The notes below the pieces were generated by a model that saw nothing but the letters and a program-made list of their open reading frames with translations, had not been told where the DNA came from and did not search any database. Positions 1 through 8,105 of a stretch of DNA of 21,810 bases are shown piece after piece. The position numbers were made by a program, and so were the translations under genes. The stretch comes from JAQBDA01 sp041301185 (GTDB lineage: Bacteria; Chloroflexota; Anaerolineae; Anaerolineales; UBA4823), in NCBI GenBank assembly GCA_041301185.1, contig JBFYSV010000137.1:1-21810 (forward strand), read 5' to 3'. Within the stretch, counting starts at the first letter, position 1. Each line of letters begins with the position of its first letter.

Positions 1-130
1 ACCCACAAATCGCCGCACAGATGGCAATCACCAATATGTCAATTAGCTTGTGCAGCTTCGTTCGATCTATTCGCGGATCGGTGATGCTCCCAAAGTGCTC
101 TTCTATTGTGGCTGTGACTGGCTTTTCCAT
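1..130 (-). CDS. ISAs1-family transposase, N-terminal part (runs off left edge)
   Basis: Reading the minus strand from an ATG at 130-128 gives 43 codons beginning MEKPVTATIEEHFGSITDPR, followed by a hydrophobic stretch with DILVIAICAAICG. The combination of an HF..I.DPR motif and a DxLxIAICAxICG helix is typical of the N-terminal DDE_Tnp_1-associated domain of ISAs1 transposases (family knowledge). The catalytic DDE part would lie beyond the left edge, so it cannot be judged whether the element is intact. A 7-bp inverted pair (132-138 and 162-168) lies just upstream of the start. I could not recognise the terminal inverted repeat of the element with confidence, so its right end is somewhere between 131 and about 235. 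Confidence 0.75.
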   Translation of the reverse strand, partial: MEKPVTATIEEHFGSITDPRIDRTKLHKLIDILVIAICAAICG

Positions 131-234
131 GGCTTATCTCCTGTGCGTTTTGACTTACTATGATAAGCTATGCCCTATTCCCTTGTCCAGCTCAATTTAG
201 ATGCGTTTGCCCTGCCGTTCAGGTTTGTATATCT

Positions 235-263
235 TTGTCTAATTGTGTGAATTACTATATAAT
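235..263 (+). promoter_or_regulatory. Promoter of the MNT/HEPN pair
   Basis: TTGTCT at 235-240 and a perfect TATAAT at 258-263 are separated by 17 bases. Transcription would begin near 270, a few bases before the ribosome binding site AAAGGAAAT (270-278). The promoter lies inside the upstream part of the long open frame, which argues that translation begins at 286 and not at 160. Confidence 0.6.
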
Positions 264-285
264 TTGTTCAAAGGAAATCGGACCG

Positions 286-621
286 ATGTTGGCGGCAGAT
301 ATCGAATTACAGTTGGAAAGCGTAAAACAGCGGATAGTTCAGGCGTTTAATCCCGAGAAGATTATCCTTTTCGGCTCGTATGCCTATGGTGATCCTGGCA
401 TTGATAGTGATATCGATTTGTTGATTATCATGAAGAGTGAGGAACGACCAGCGATACGTTCAGCCCAGGTTTCTAAGCTTATTCGTCCGCGACCCTTTCC
501 GATGGATATTTTGGTCAGAACACCGGAAGAGATCGACAACCGCTTGAAGATAGGTGACAGGTTTATTGAAGAAATAATCAGCCGAGGCAGAATTCTCTAT
601 GACCGACGCTTATCTGGCTGA
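286..621 (+). CDS. mntA: MNT-type nucleotidyltransferase, antitoxin of a HEPN/MNT pair
   Basis: This is a minimal nucleotidyltransferase of 111 residues. It shows the GSx10DxD signature (GSYAYGDPGIDSDIDL), whose aspartates bind Mg-NTP in the family. In HEPN/MNT toxin-antitoxin modules such proteins adenylylate the HEPN partner and silence it (established for MntA/HepT). The open frame extends back to 160, but a promoter and a Shine-Dalgarno sequence point to the ATG at 286, which also removes a Cys-rich non-homologous N-terminal tail. The gene overlaps the HEPN gene by 23 bases, so the two are translationally linked. It sits directly next to a transposase, a common setting for mobile toxin-antitoxin pairs. 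Confidence in the family is high; its action on this partner is inferred. Confidence 0.85.
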   Translation: MLAADIELQLESVKQRIVQAFNPEKIILFGSYAYGDPGIDSDIDLLIIMKSEERPAIRSAQVSKLIRPRPFPMDILVRTPEEIDNRLKIGDRFIEEIISRGRILYDRRLSG

Positions 622-988
622 GTGGATTGACAAAGCTGAGGAAGATTATCAGGCGGCAATTGTATTAGTTCGCTCGCGCAAACGCCCAACTCCCAACGTG
701 GTTTGCTTTCATTGCCAGCAGAGTGCTGAAAAGTACCTCAAGGCCTATCTGGTGCGTGAGGATGTTAAATTCCCAAGAACCCACGATCTTCTTGAACTGC
801 ATAAATTGTGCTCAAGCGTGGATCCTGGTTTTGAGCTAATCATCGACTTACTGGACCGCCTGAATCCATATTCGATCGTGTATCGGTATCCGGGGGAAGA
901 AATGGATGTCGATGAAGCGCGTGAGGCGGTAAAGACAATCAAAAGGGTCAGGCAATTTATACGTGGGGTTCTGGGATTGCCGCATTAG
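599..988 (+). CDS. HEPN-domain protein, putative toxin partner
   Basis: The 129-residue protein has the HEPN (PF05168) pattern: FHCQQSAEKYLKAYL at residues 37-51, THDLLELHKL at 61-70, and YSIVYRYPGEE at 91-101 near the end of the helical bundle. HEPN proteins of this kind pair with MNT nucleotidyltransferases; some are RNases. The RX4-6H catalytic motif of HepT-type RNases is absent: Arg96 is followed by YPG and no His appears within the next six residues. It therefore belongs to the RYPG subgroup, for which ribonuclease activity should not be assumed. The start ATG at 599 lies inside mntA, with GAGG about 10 bases upstream. Roles as toxin or as a nucleotidyltransferase accessory subunit are both possible. 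Confidence 0.8.
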   Translation: MTDAYLAEWIDKAEEDYQAAIVLVRSRKRPTPNVVCFHCQQSAEKYLKAYLVREDVKFPRTHDLLELHKLCSSVDPGFELIIDLLDRLNPYSIVYRYPGEEMDVDEAREAVKTIKRVRQFIRGVLGLPH

Positions 989-1058
989 CTGATCGTTATT
1001 CGCGCGCAAACCGATTCTTAACGAGTACTGTATCGGTATTTGGTAAGCGAGCTTAATC

Positions 1059-3461
1059 TCAGTCCCCCTGTTCCTCCACGGGAGGTGCAGCCGGACCGTA
1101 ATCTAGGATCTCGCGGGCGCCGGTGCTTGGATCCGGCGGGCCAACGATGCCTTTGGCTTCCATTGTTTCTACCAGGCGGGCGGCGCGGGTGTAACCGATG
1201 CGCAGTCGGCGTTGCAACATAGAGATCGAGGCTCGCCCCTGGCGGCGAGCCAGGTCGATGGCTTCCTCCAACAGGGGGTCTTTCTGCTCCTCAGCCTGCA
1301 TCTCCTCCCATAACGGGATCTGCTTGAGGGGGATGCCAGCGGGCATGGCGTCTGGAACGCCCCCGGCAGCAGTCGGGGTGGGCGTCACTGCCCCGGCGAA
1401 GCCTTGCCAGTAAGCAACCAGGCGGAGAATCTCGGCATCGGAGACATAGGTGCCCTGCAGGCGCACCGGGGCAGGCGCATCCGGAGCCTGGAAGAGCATA
1501 TCACCGCGCCCCAGCAAGCGCTCGGCGCCGGGTTGGTCGAGAATGACCCGGCTATCCACCCCGGAGGCAACCGCAAAGGCGACCCGGGCCGGGAAATTGG
1601 CTTTGATCAAGCCGGTGACCACGTCCACAGAGGGGCGCTGGGTGGCGATGACCAGGTGAATACCGGTGGCGCGGGCAAGCTGCGCCAGGCGGGTCAGGGT
1701 GCGCTCGGTCTCATCGGGGGCAAGCATCATCAAATCAGCCAGTTCATCAACGATCACCACCAGGTGGGGCAGCTTCTTCTCGCCGCTGGCTGCCAGCTGG
1801 GCGTTGTACTCTTTGATATTGCGGCAGCCTGCCTGGGCTAGCTTGTGATAGCGCTGGTCCATCTCGCGCAGCACCCACTGCAGCACGCCGACCACCCGCT
1901 CCAGGTCGACCACCACCGGAGCCAGCAGATGGGGGATGCCGTTGTAACCGGTCAGCTCGACGCGTTTCGGATCAACCATGATCAGGCGCAGGTCGTCAGG
2001 GGTGTTCATCAGCAGCAAGCAGCAGATGAGCGAGTTGACGCACACCGATTTGCCTGAACCGGTTGCCCCGGCGATGAGCAGGTGGGGCATGGCAGACAGG
2101 TCGGCGGCAACGGCGTTCCCAGCCACATCCTGGCCCAGGGCGAAGCGCAGGGGAGATTTCAGGCGAGTGAATGCCTCGCTTTCGATGACATCTCGCAAGG
2201 CGACCAGGGCGATCTCGTCGTTTGGCACTTCAATCCCAATAAACCCCTTGCCGGGGACGGGTGCCTGGATGCGGATGGTGCGAGCTGAGAGAGCCAGAGC
2301 CAGGTCGTCTGCCAGGGCTGCAATCTTGCCCACCCGTACCCGCATACGCCCGCCGCGCGAGTCGATAAAATCGGGCTCAACCCCGAACATGGTGATCGTG
2401 GGTCCTCGGCTGACCTCGACCACGTTAGCCGGCGCGCCGAACGATGCCAGGGTCTCTACAATCACTTGCGCCCGCTGCTGATCGACTTCCTTGTCGTAGC
2501 TGACTTCCCCGCCCGCGTCGAGGATGTCTGCCACCGGAGGCAGGGTGTAGCTAAGCACAGGGCTGGCAGCAATACCGATTTGTCCGGCGGGATGCTGCGG
2601 GGTAAAGCCTGGGGTGGATGGCGCCAGCAGGTCACCCTGGGGTAAGGGAGGACCAGATTTTGGCGGCATGCCTGGATAGCTGGAGGGAGAGCCGTTGCGT
2701 GGAGCGCGAAATTCATCCCAGCTATCCTGCAGGCGCGTAATCAAAGCGGGCACCCAGCGAAACAGATCTACAACGGAGACATTCAGCGTCATTGCGAGGG
2801 CAATCAGTCCCCAGGCGAGCAAAGCGATGGCTGCGCCGCCAGTACCCAGAGTAGATTGCAGGGCGATCAGGAAGGCTGCGCCAATATAGCCGCCACCCTG
2901 TCCGGCAACCGCCAGGTCGAGAGCGGCCTGGCTCGAGTCGGGGAAGATGAAAAAATGAAGCCAGCAGAGCAAGTTGGCGAATAACAGGGTAACCCCAATC
3001 AGGCGCTCCACCGACACGCTCGGCACGCGTTCAAAATTGCGCACCACCAACCAGACGCCCACGGTGATCAATGCCAGGGGTAGCAGGTACATCCCCCAGC
3101 CAAAAGTCTTTTGGATTAACGATACCCAGCCGCCAATCAGGGCGCTGCGGGCTGACGAGGCCAGGCTGAGCAGGGTGAGCAATCCGACCAGCGCCAAGCC
3201 GATGCCGGCAATGTCCAGCTTGTGGTCCAGGGAGATGCCGGTTGCGATGGGGGCAGGTTTTGGCTGGGATGTGGTTTTAGGTTGCGAAGCCCGCGTCGAG
3301 CGGGATGAAGCGCTTTTCGCTGGGGCGGGCTTACTGCCGGTCGCGGAGCTGCTTTTTTGTGCAGTTGATGAAGAAGCCTTGCGTGAAGCAGCTTTCACCG
3401 GCTTCTTTTTGGCTGAGGCGGTACTTTTGGATGAAGACGTTCCGGTGTCTTTGCGAGGCAT
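1059..3461 (-). CDS. ftsK: DNA translocase FtsK/SpoIIIE
   Basis: The protein has 800 residues and the full domain order of an FtsK/SpoIIIE DNA pump, which moves chromosomal DNA through the closing septum. Residues 1-75 are a Lys/Ser/Ala/Pro-rich cytoplasmic tail. Residues 85-230 hold about four membrane segments. A Pro/Gly-rich linker covers 250-310, and the alpha/beta motor covers 315-690, with Walker A GATGSGKS at 465-472 and Walker B LVVIVDE at 567-573. ATQRPSVDVVTGLIKANFP at 606-624 is a family hallmark. The C-terminal gamma winged helix (about 726-787) contains SISMLQRRLRIGYTRAARLVE and the usual GAREIL ending. The linker is short compared with E. coli FtsK. It lies 89 bases downstream of the iron transporter operon but has its own extended -10. 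Confidence 0.95.
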   Translation of the reverse strand: MPRKDTGTSSSKSTASAKKKPVKAASRKASSSTAQKSSSATGSKPAPAKSASSRSTRASQPKTTSQPKPAPIATGISLDHKLDIAGIGLALVGLLTLLSLASSARSALIGGWVSLIQKTFGWGMYLLPLALITVGVWLVVRNFERVPSVSVERLIGVTLLFANLLCWLHFFIFPDSSQAALDLAVAGQGGGYIGAAFLIALQSTLGTGGAAIALLAWGLIALAMTLNVSVVDLFRWVPALITRLQDSWDEFRAPRNGSPSSYPGMPPKSGPPLPQGDLLAPSTPGFTPQHPAGQIGIAASPVLSYTLPPVADILDAGGEVSYDKEVDQQRAQVIVETLASFGAPANVVEVSRGPTITMFGVEPDFIDSRGGRMRVRVGKIAALADDLALALSARTIRIQAPVPGKGFIGIEVPNDEIALVALRDVIESEAFTRLKSPLRFALGQDVAGNAVAADLSAMPHLLIAGATGSGKSVCVNSLICCLLLMNTPDDLRLIMVDPKRVELTGYNGIPHLLAPVVVDLERVVGVLQWVLREMDQRYHKLAQAGCRNIKEYNAQLAASGEKKLPHLVVIVDELADLMMLAPDETERTLTRLAQLARATGIHLVIATQRPSVDVVTGLIKANFPARVAFAVASGVDSRVILDQPGAERLLGRGDMLFQAPDAPAPVRLQGTYVSDAEILRLVAYWQGFAGAVTPTPTAAGGVPDAMPAGIPLKQIPLWEEMQAEEQKDPLLEEAIDLARRQGRASISMLQRRLRIGYTRAARLVETMEAKGIVGPPDPSTGAREILDYGPAAPPVEEQGD

Positions 3462-3532
3462 GGGTATTGGAAAGAACCCCTTCAGGCAGAGTCAATCCTT
3501 GGGTAATGTTGAATCTGCGCGGATTGAGGGTC

Positions 3533-3541
3533 ATTATAGCA
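3533..3541 (-). promoter_or_regulatory. Extended -10 promoter of ftsK
   Basis: On the minus strand the sequence TGCTATAAT (3541 down to 3533) is a perfect extended -10 element. No good -35 hexamer is seen 16-18 bases upstream, as expected for an extended -10 promoter. It lies in the short gap after the ATPase stop codon and about 70 bases before the ftsK start. Confidence 0.45.
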
Positions 3542-3550
3542 CATATGGTC

Positions 3551-4606
3551 TTATCCACTTGGCCCTGCCTCGCAGAAAATTGCAAGCGGGTGTCCAGGGC
3601 TGAGGCGAGCGTGGATGCGCGCTCCGGCAGGCAGTACTTCGGTGTGTGACTTGAAGGCATGCAGCACTTGACCGTTATCCAGGCGCAGCCGGTAAAGGTT
3701 GAAAGCGCCTAGAAAAATCCTTTCCACAATTGCACCGTTTCCAGCCTCGTGAACTGAGAATTCTATATCATCGGCGCGCACGGCAACCTGAACCTGGGCT
3801 CCGTCAGGCAGTTCGTGGTCCTGGCGGAGGATGCCAATCACGGTGAGGATACCCTGCGGGGTGATTTCGCCGGCGAGAAAATCGCTGTCGCCCATAAATT
3901 CGGCTACGAAAGGGGTTGCCGAGGCGGCGAAAATCTGCTCGGGCGTGCCGATTTGCTCGATCTCACCATCATGGAAAACCGCAAGGCGGTCCCCCATATA
4001 CAGGGCTTCTTCCTGATCGTGGGTGACGAAAATCACCGTGGCGACCATGGATTTCAGGATTGTGCGCACCTGCTCTCGCACAGTATTGCGTAGGTCGGCA
4101 TCCAGGCTGCTGAAAGGCTCGTCCATCAGTAACAGCACCGGGCGAGGCGCCAATGCCCGGGCAAGCGCCACGCGCTGGCGCTCGCCCCCTGACAGGGCAT
4201 GCGGGTGATGCTGGGCAAGGTGCTCCAAGCCGACCAGTGCCAGCATCTCCCCGGTTTGCTGGCGGATCTGGCGGGGATTGCCCCCACGCAACCCAAAGGC
4301 GACATTATCGAATACGGTCAGGTGGGGAAAAAGAGCGTGATCTTGGAAAACCATACCCACGCCTCGCTTCTCTGGCGGGGTGAAATGCTCCGGGCTTGCG
4401 ACCAGGCGGTCATTCAGGCAGATGAGACCGCTGTCCGCACGTTCCAGACCGGCAATCAAGCGCAAGGTGGTGGTTTTCCCGCAACCACTGGGTCCGACCA
4501 GGACCAGAACCTCGCCGTTTGGCAGAGAGAACGAGATATTATTGACCGCAGGTCGGGCGCGGTCTGGATATGTTTTCGATAGGTTTTTTACTTCCAGAGC
4601 AATCAT
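3551..4606 (-). CDS. fbpC: Ferric-iron-type ABC transporter ATPase
   Basis: This 351-residue ATPase powers the permease encoded just upstream. It shows Walker A GPSGCGKTT (38-46), Q-loop Gln88 in VFQDHALFPH, signature LSGGERQRVALARAL (138-152), Walker B LLLMDEP (158-164), D-loop SSLD and switch His196 in THDQEEAL. Residues from about 240 to the end form a TOBE-like regulatory domain, which gives the length typical of the CUT1/FbpC/PotA group. Substrate assignment to ferric iron rests on the neighbouring FutA/FbpA-like binding protein. The start ATG overlaps the permease stop by four bases, indicating coupled translation. Spermidine or sulfate transport is less likely given the binding protein. 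Confidence 0.85.
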   Translation of the reverse strand: MIALEVKNLSKTYPDRARPAVNNISFSLPNGEVLVLVGPSGCGKTTTLRLIAGLERADSGLICLNDRLVASPEHFTPPEKRGVGMVFQDHALFPHLTVFDNVAFGLRGGNPRQIRQQTGEMLALVGLEHLAQHHPHALSGGERQRVALARALAPRPVLLLMDEPFSSLDADLRNTVREQVRTILKSMVATVIFVTHDQEEALYMGDRLAVFHDGEIEQIGTPEQIFAASATPFVAEFMGDSDFLAGEITPQGILTVIGILRQDHELPDGAQVQVAVRADDIEFSVHEAGNGAIVERIFLGAFNLYRLRLDNGQVLHAFKSHTEVLPAGARIHARLSPGHPLAIFCEAGPSG

Positions 4607-6237
4607 CGGAAGATCTGTTCCCGGCGGAGTAAAAACGATAATGGGATGGCTGAAATTAATACCAGTAAGAGCGCAGCAGGCGCTGCGTGCATGTAAAAGC
4701 CCTCCTCAGCCCAAATCCAGACCCGCACGGCGAGTGTATCGAAACCAGCAGGGCGCAGCAGGAGGGTTGCGGGCAGCTCTTTGAGGGAGGTCAAAAACAC
4801 CAGCGCGCCACCCGCCAGCAGACCGGGTGCGATGAGTGGTAGGGTGACCTGGCTCAGGGTTTGCAGGGGGTTGCGCCCGAGGGTTCGGGCAGCTTCTTCA
4901 AGTGATGGAGAGAGTTGGTTCAGCCCTGATTCGCTGGAGCGTACCGCCTGCGGCATGTGCCGCAAGACGTATGCCATCACCACCACCAACGGGGTGGCAT
5001 ACAGAATGGGCATAAACCGGTTAACTAACAATACCAGACTGAGCGCAACCACTACACCTGGGATAGCATAGCCTACCTGGCAAAAACGGGAGATAAATCT
5101 AGAGAATCGACCCGGGTAGCGCACTGAGTACAGCGCCACAGGCAGCGAGAGAGTCACACCGAGCAGTGCTGCCAGAGCGGAACTCCACAGGCTGTTCCAG
5201 ATGTAGCTGCCAAAGCCCTGCGATCCGGTACGCAAAACAGCTGATAGCGTATCGGGGTCCAGGAAGGCGGTGATGCTCCAGGCAATGAGCACTCCCACGG
5301 GAATGAGCAGGCTGGCGGATAATACGCTGAATACGAGTAACAGGGCAGGGACGCGCCACCTGCCCAGAGGTTGTAAAGGGGCGGGCCGCCAGTGGCTGTC
5401 CAGTTGCGTGTAGCGCGCCTTGCCTTGCAGGCGCAGCTCTGCCCATAAGATGACAATTGCCAGGGAGACCAGCACCCCGCTGAGCACCGATGCGGCAGCC
5501 CGGTCGTAGCGTCCGGCGAGCTGGACAAATATTGCTGAGGTGAAAGTCTCATAACGCAGCAGGGCGACTGTGCCGTACTCTGCCAGGATATCCAGGGCGA
5601 CCAGCAAAGCTCCGGCGGTAAGCCCAGGACGCAAAGCAGGAAGGGTAACATGCCAGAGTGTCTGCCAGGGATTGTGTCCAAAAGTACGGGCGGCCTCCTC
5701 TAAGGAGGCATGCAGTGTCCGGAAAGCAGCCCCGCTCAACAGGTAAACGTAGGGATAGGTGAACAGAGTCAAAATAAACGCCGCTCCCCACAATCCAAGC
5801 GGGCTGGGAGTGTACACCGGTTGGTCAAAGAACGCCTGGAGTAGTTGGGGTATGAACCCGCCGGGCTCCCGTAACAGGGTCAGGTGGACAATGCCACCAA
5901 TATAAGCGGGGAGTGCCAGAGGCAGCGCCAGCAACCAGCGGAAAACGCTGCGTCCGGGCAGGTCGCTACGTTCGGTCAGCCATGCCATGCTGACGCCCAC
6001 CAGAGATGCACCGCCAGTCACAACTACCAGCAGGAGCAGCGTGTTGCCGAGAAGTATCCAGATGCGGGTGTTTAGCAAACGATACCAGACTTCAGCCTCA
6101 CCGTTGACGGCCCGGATGAGGATGTACACCAGCGGGATCGCTACAAAAGCTGCTACCAGCACAGCAGTGAATGCCAGCCGTCGGTTGGCAGCGGGAGGAA
6201 AGAATTTGCGCGGTAGGGCTGGGGCAGTGATTTGCAT
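4603..6237 (-). CDS. fbpB: Ferric-iron-type ABC transporter permease, fused two-domain
   Basis: The 544-residue membrane protein contains two BPD_transp_1 domains in one chain, so one polypeptide supplies both transmembrane halves, as in FbpB/FutB-type iron permeases. Each half has an EAA loop that docks on the ATPase: EEAARTFGHNPWQTLWHVTL at about 180-199 and EEAARTLGRNPLQTLSQVTL at about 447-466. About twelve hydrophobic segments are spread over residues 20-535. The start ATG overlaps the stop codon of the binding-protein gene by one base (TAATG), and the end overlaps the ATPase start by four, so the three genes form a coupled operon. Confidence 0.88.
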   Translation of the reverse strand: MQITAPALPRKFFPPAANRRLAFTAVLVAAFVAIPLVYILIRAVNGEAEVWYRLLNTRIWILLGNTLLLLVVVTGGASLVGVSMAWLTERSDLPGRSVFRWLLALPLALPAYIGGIVHLTLLREPGGFIPQLLQAFFDQPVYTPSPLGLWGAAFILTLFTYPYVYLLSGAAFRTLHASLEEAARTFGHNPWQTLWHVTLPALRPGLTAGALLVALDILAEYGTVALLRYETFTSAIFVQLAGRYDRAAASVLSGVLVSLAIVILWAELRLQGKARYTQLDSHWRPAPLQPLGRWRVPALLLVFSVLSASLLIPVGVLIAWSITAFLDPDTLSAVLRTGSQGFGSYIWNSLWSSALAALLGVTLSLPVALYSVRYPGRFSRFISRFCQVGYAIPGVVVALSLVLLVNRFMPILYATPLVVVMAYVLRHMPQAVRSSESGLNQLSPSLEEAARTLGRNPLQTLSQVTLPLIAPGLLAGGALVFLTSLKELPATLLLRPAGFDTLAVRVWIWAEEGFYMHAAPAALLLVLISAIPLSFLLRREQIFR

Positions 6238-7274
6238 TATGGCAGGCTGACCTTTTCTATTAAGTCGAAAGTGGCGTCATACTCAAGAGCAGCCTGGACG
6301 ACATCTACATTTGCAAGGCGTAAGCCATCCAGAGCTTGCACATCTGGATGGAGGGGCACACCCGGTAAGAGAGGGTATTCGTAATTCAACTTGGAGAACA
6401 ATTCCTGCCCGGCGGGAGAGACCAGGTAGTCAACAAAAGCATGGGCGGCGGGTAAATTCTTTGCACCAGCGACCACAGCGATGGCGGTAGCATTGGTCAG
6501 CAGGCCAATTTGACCTTCACCCTGGTCGGGGAACAGGATACCGACCGGGCTGCCTTCCGCTTGTTGCAGATAGTAGTAATAATGGTTGACCAAACCAATC
6601 TTGAACTCACCAGCTCCTACCGCCTTGCGGACATCGGTATGACCGCCAAAGAAGGTGACCTCGTTTGCCAGCAAGCCCCGCAGCCATTCTTCGGTGACAT
6701 TCTCGCCGAGCAGCTGGCGCATGGCTGCAATCTGGGCTTGCATCGAGCCGTTGGTCGAGCCGGCAGCAGCAATTTGTCCCTTCCACTTAGGATCGGTCAA
6801 ATCAAGGATGGATTTGGGCGCTTCTTGCGGAGAGATCAGGTCGGTATTGTACATGATAACCCGCGCCCGGCGAGTAAGGCCGATCCAGGTGTTATCGACA
6901 CCAATGAATTCGGATGGCAACTTTTCCGCCCCAATGGGCGGGTATGACTGGAATACATTCTGCTCCGCCAGCGATTGGGCGGTGAACAGCTCGGTGGTAA
7001 TGAAGATCTCAGCCTGGGGATTAGCTTTCTCCTCAATCAGGGCATTTGCGAGCTGGCTATTGCTGCCTGCTTTGAGCAGGACCTCGACATTTGGATGGCT
7101 GGTTATGAAGGCATCTATCACAGGCTGGATGAGCGCCTCTGAACGCCCGGAGTAAATCACCAGTTTCCCCTGGATGCCTGCCTGGGTGGGGGATACGTTT
7201 GCCTGTGGCGGGTTGCAAGCAACCAGGAATACTGTCAGTAAGAGCAGGAAGACGCACATGCGAAACAGAGACAT
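6237..7274 (-). CDS. fbpA: Lipoprotein ferric-iron-binding protein of ABC transporter
   Basis: The 345-residue extracytoplasmic binding protein captures ferric iron for the adjacent permease. A signal sequence MSLFRMCVFLLLLTVFLVAC ends in a lipobox with lipidated Cys20, so the protein is membrane anchored, as usual in bacteria without a classical outer membrane. The mature start GKLVIYSGRSEALIQPVIDAF is typical of FutA/FbpA, and the cluster NHYYYYLQQA (230-239) provides the tyrosines that bind iron in this family. The frame can be extended to a TTG at 7295, but the ATG at 7274 has AGGAG eight bases upstream and gives a cleaner signal peptide, so I chose it. It follows the dtxR-like gene after 62 bases. 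Confidence 0.9.
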   Translation of the reverse strand: MSLFRMCVFLLLLTVFLVACNPPQANVSPTQAGIQGKLVIYSGRSEALIQPVIDAFITSHPNVEVLLKAGSNSQLANALIEEKANPQAEIFITTELFTAQSLAEQNVFQSYPPIGAEKLPSEFIGVDNTWIGLTRRARVIMYNTDLISPQEAPKSILDLTDPKWKGQIAAAGSTNGSMQAQIAAMRQLLGENVTEEWLRGLLANEVTFFGGHTDVRKAVGAGEFKIGLVNHYYYYLQQAEGSPVGILFPDQGEGQIGLLTNATAIAVVAGAKNLPAAHAFVDYLVSPAGQELFSKLNYEYPLLPGVPLHPDVQALDGLRLANVDVVQAALEYDATFDLIEKVSLP

Positions 7275-7336
7275 GAATAAGACTCCTATCTGCAAAGTGA
7301 GTTAGAGACGATTGTTGCCTGCATTGGGTTGGTTGT

Positions 7337-8002
7337 TCAGGCTGAATTAACCAGGTGAACGCGAATATTGTTGGCAACGCTGGCAGCCAGCTGCACAGGT
7401 GGGAAATCCTCGGGCAAGAGCAGGCAAGCGCCAGTTGCCTGGATGGCAAGCATGGTCAGAGAGCAACCCGGCGCTACCCCGGCTTTTTGCAGGAAAGTTT
7501 TCTCGATTCCGCTGGATTGGATGGTGGCAACGGTAACCCGCTCGCCTGCCCCCACCTGCACGAGAGGGATTCCCGGTTCAAGATTAGAGGAGTCAGATGT
7601 AGCGAAGTTTGGTATGGGTTTGCCCTGGGGGGAAGTCTGGGGTGAACCGAGATACGCCGACAACCTCTCAGCAACATCTTCGGTGACGACATGCTCCAGC
7701 CGGCAGGCGATTTCATCCGCTTGCTCAGGAGCGAAACCGAGGTTTTCTGCCAGGAATACTTCCCACAGGCGGCGGTGGCGCAAGATACGCGCAGCCTCCG
7801 TTTTACCTTCTGAGGTTAGCTCAACGCCTTTATAGGGCGTGTAGGTCACTCTGCCGGCTTCTTCCAGCTTCTTGATCATCTGGTTGGCAGACACCGGCTG
7901 GACATGCAGGTCTGCCGCTACCTGAGCCAGGGGTACAGGCTCTTGCCCGTTCTCGTTTGCCCGGGCAATCACTACCAGGTACATCTCTTCGCTCTCGCTC
8001 AT
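7337..8002 (-). CDS. DtxR/IdeR-like metal-dependent repressor with FeoA-like domain
   Basis: The 221-residue regulator has an N-terminal winged helix (about 1-65), a dimerisation/metal domain (66-120), a linker, and an SH3/FeoA-like domain (about 147-217), the layout of DtxR and IdeR. Aligning by eye to DtxR, the primary metal site Met10, Cys102, Glu105, His106 is kept as Met7, Cys100, Glu103 and His104 (motif ACRLEHVV). Cys100 favours Fe(II) over the MntR-type Mn(II) site. In the ancillary site, DtxR His79 and His98 correspond to Arg77 and Asp96, while Glu83 is kept as Glu81. It is first in the iron-transport operon, so it very likely represses it when iron is plentiful. The start ATG lies within one of two direct repeats that may be its operators. 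Confidence 0.88.
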   Translation of the reverse strand: MSESEEMYLVVIARANENGQEPVPLAQVAADLHVQPVSANQMIKKLEEAGRVTYTPYKGVELTSEGKTEAARILRHRRLWEVFLAENLGFAPEQADEIACRLEHVVTEDVAERLSAYLGSPQTSPQGKPIPNFATSDSSNLEPGIPLVQVGAGERVTVATIQSSGIEKTFLQKAGVAPGCSLTMLAIQATGACLLLPEDFPPVQLAASVANNIRVHLVNSA

Positions 8003-8051
8003 TATATTGTATGCCTAAAGATAACTTGCAAAATTATATGGTCTACCTAAT
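8001..8051. repeat. Two 19-bp direct repeats 32 bp apart at the dtxR start
   Basis: The plus-strand segments 8001-8019 and 8033-8051 match at 15 of 19 positions, with shared pattern ATTATATNGTNTNCCTAA. Each contains, on the minus strand, TTAGG followed by A.AC and ATATAAT. The distance of 32 bp is close to three helical turns. The first copy overlaps the dtxR start codon and the second covers the likely -10 box (TATAAT, 8038 to 8033) of that gene. TTAGG/CCTAA is also the half-site core of DtxR/IdeR operators, so autoregulation is a reasonable reading. Part of the similarity could simply come from A/T-rich -10 sequences. Confidence 0.5.
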
Positions 8052-8105
8052 CTTACCAATATTTATAGAGAATGTAAACAAATAAATGTCACCCAAGTGT
8101 AGTGA

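Noticed and set aside
131..168. 7-bp inverted pair GCTTATC/GATAAGC next to the transposase as its terminal repeat
   Set aside because: Too short, and there is no second end in the window to compare it with.
160..285. Extended N-terminus of the nucleotidyltransferase frame, with several Cys residues
   Set aside because: It contains the likely promoter (235-263) and has no family similarity; the ATG at 286 has a proper ribosome site.
1404..2481. Long plus-strand frames opposite ftsK
   Set aside because: They are antisense to the conserved motor domain with Walker motifs and are a by-product of its codon use.
7275..7295. Upstream TTG start for the ferric-binding protein
   Set aside because: It would place the AGGAG ribosome site inside the gene and add residues before a normal lipoprotein signal.
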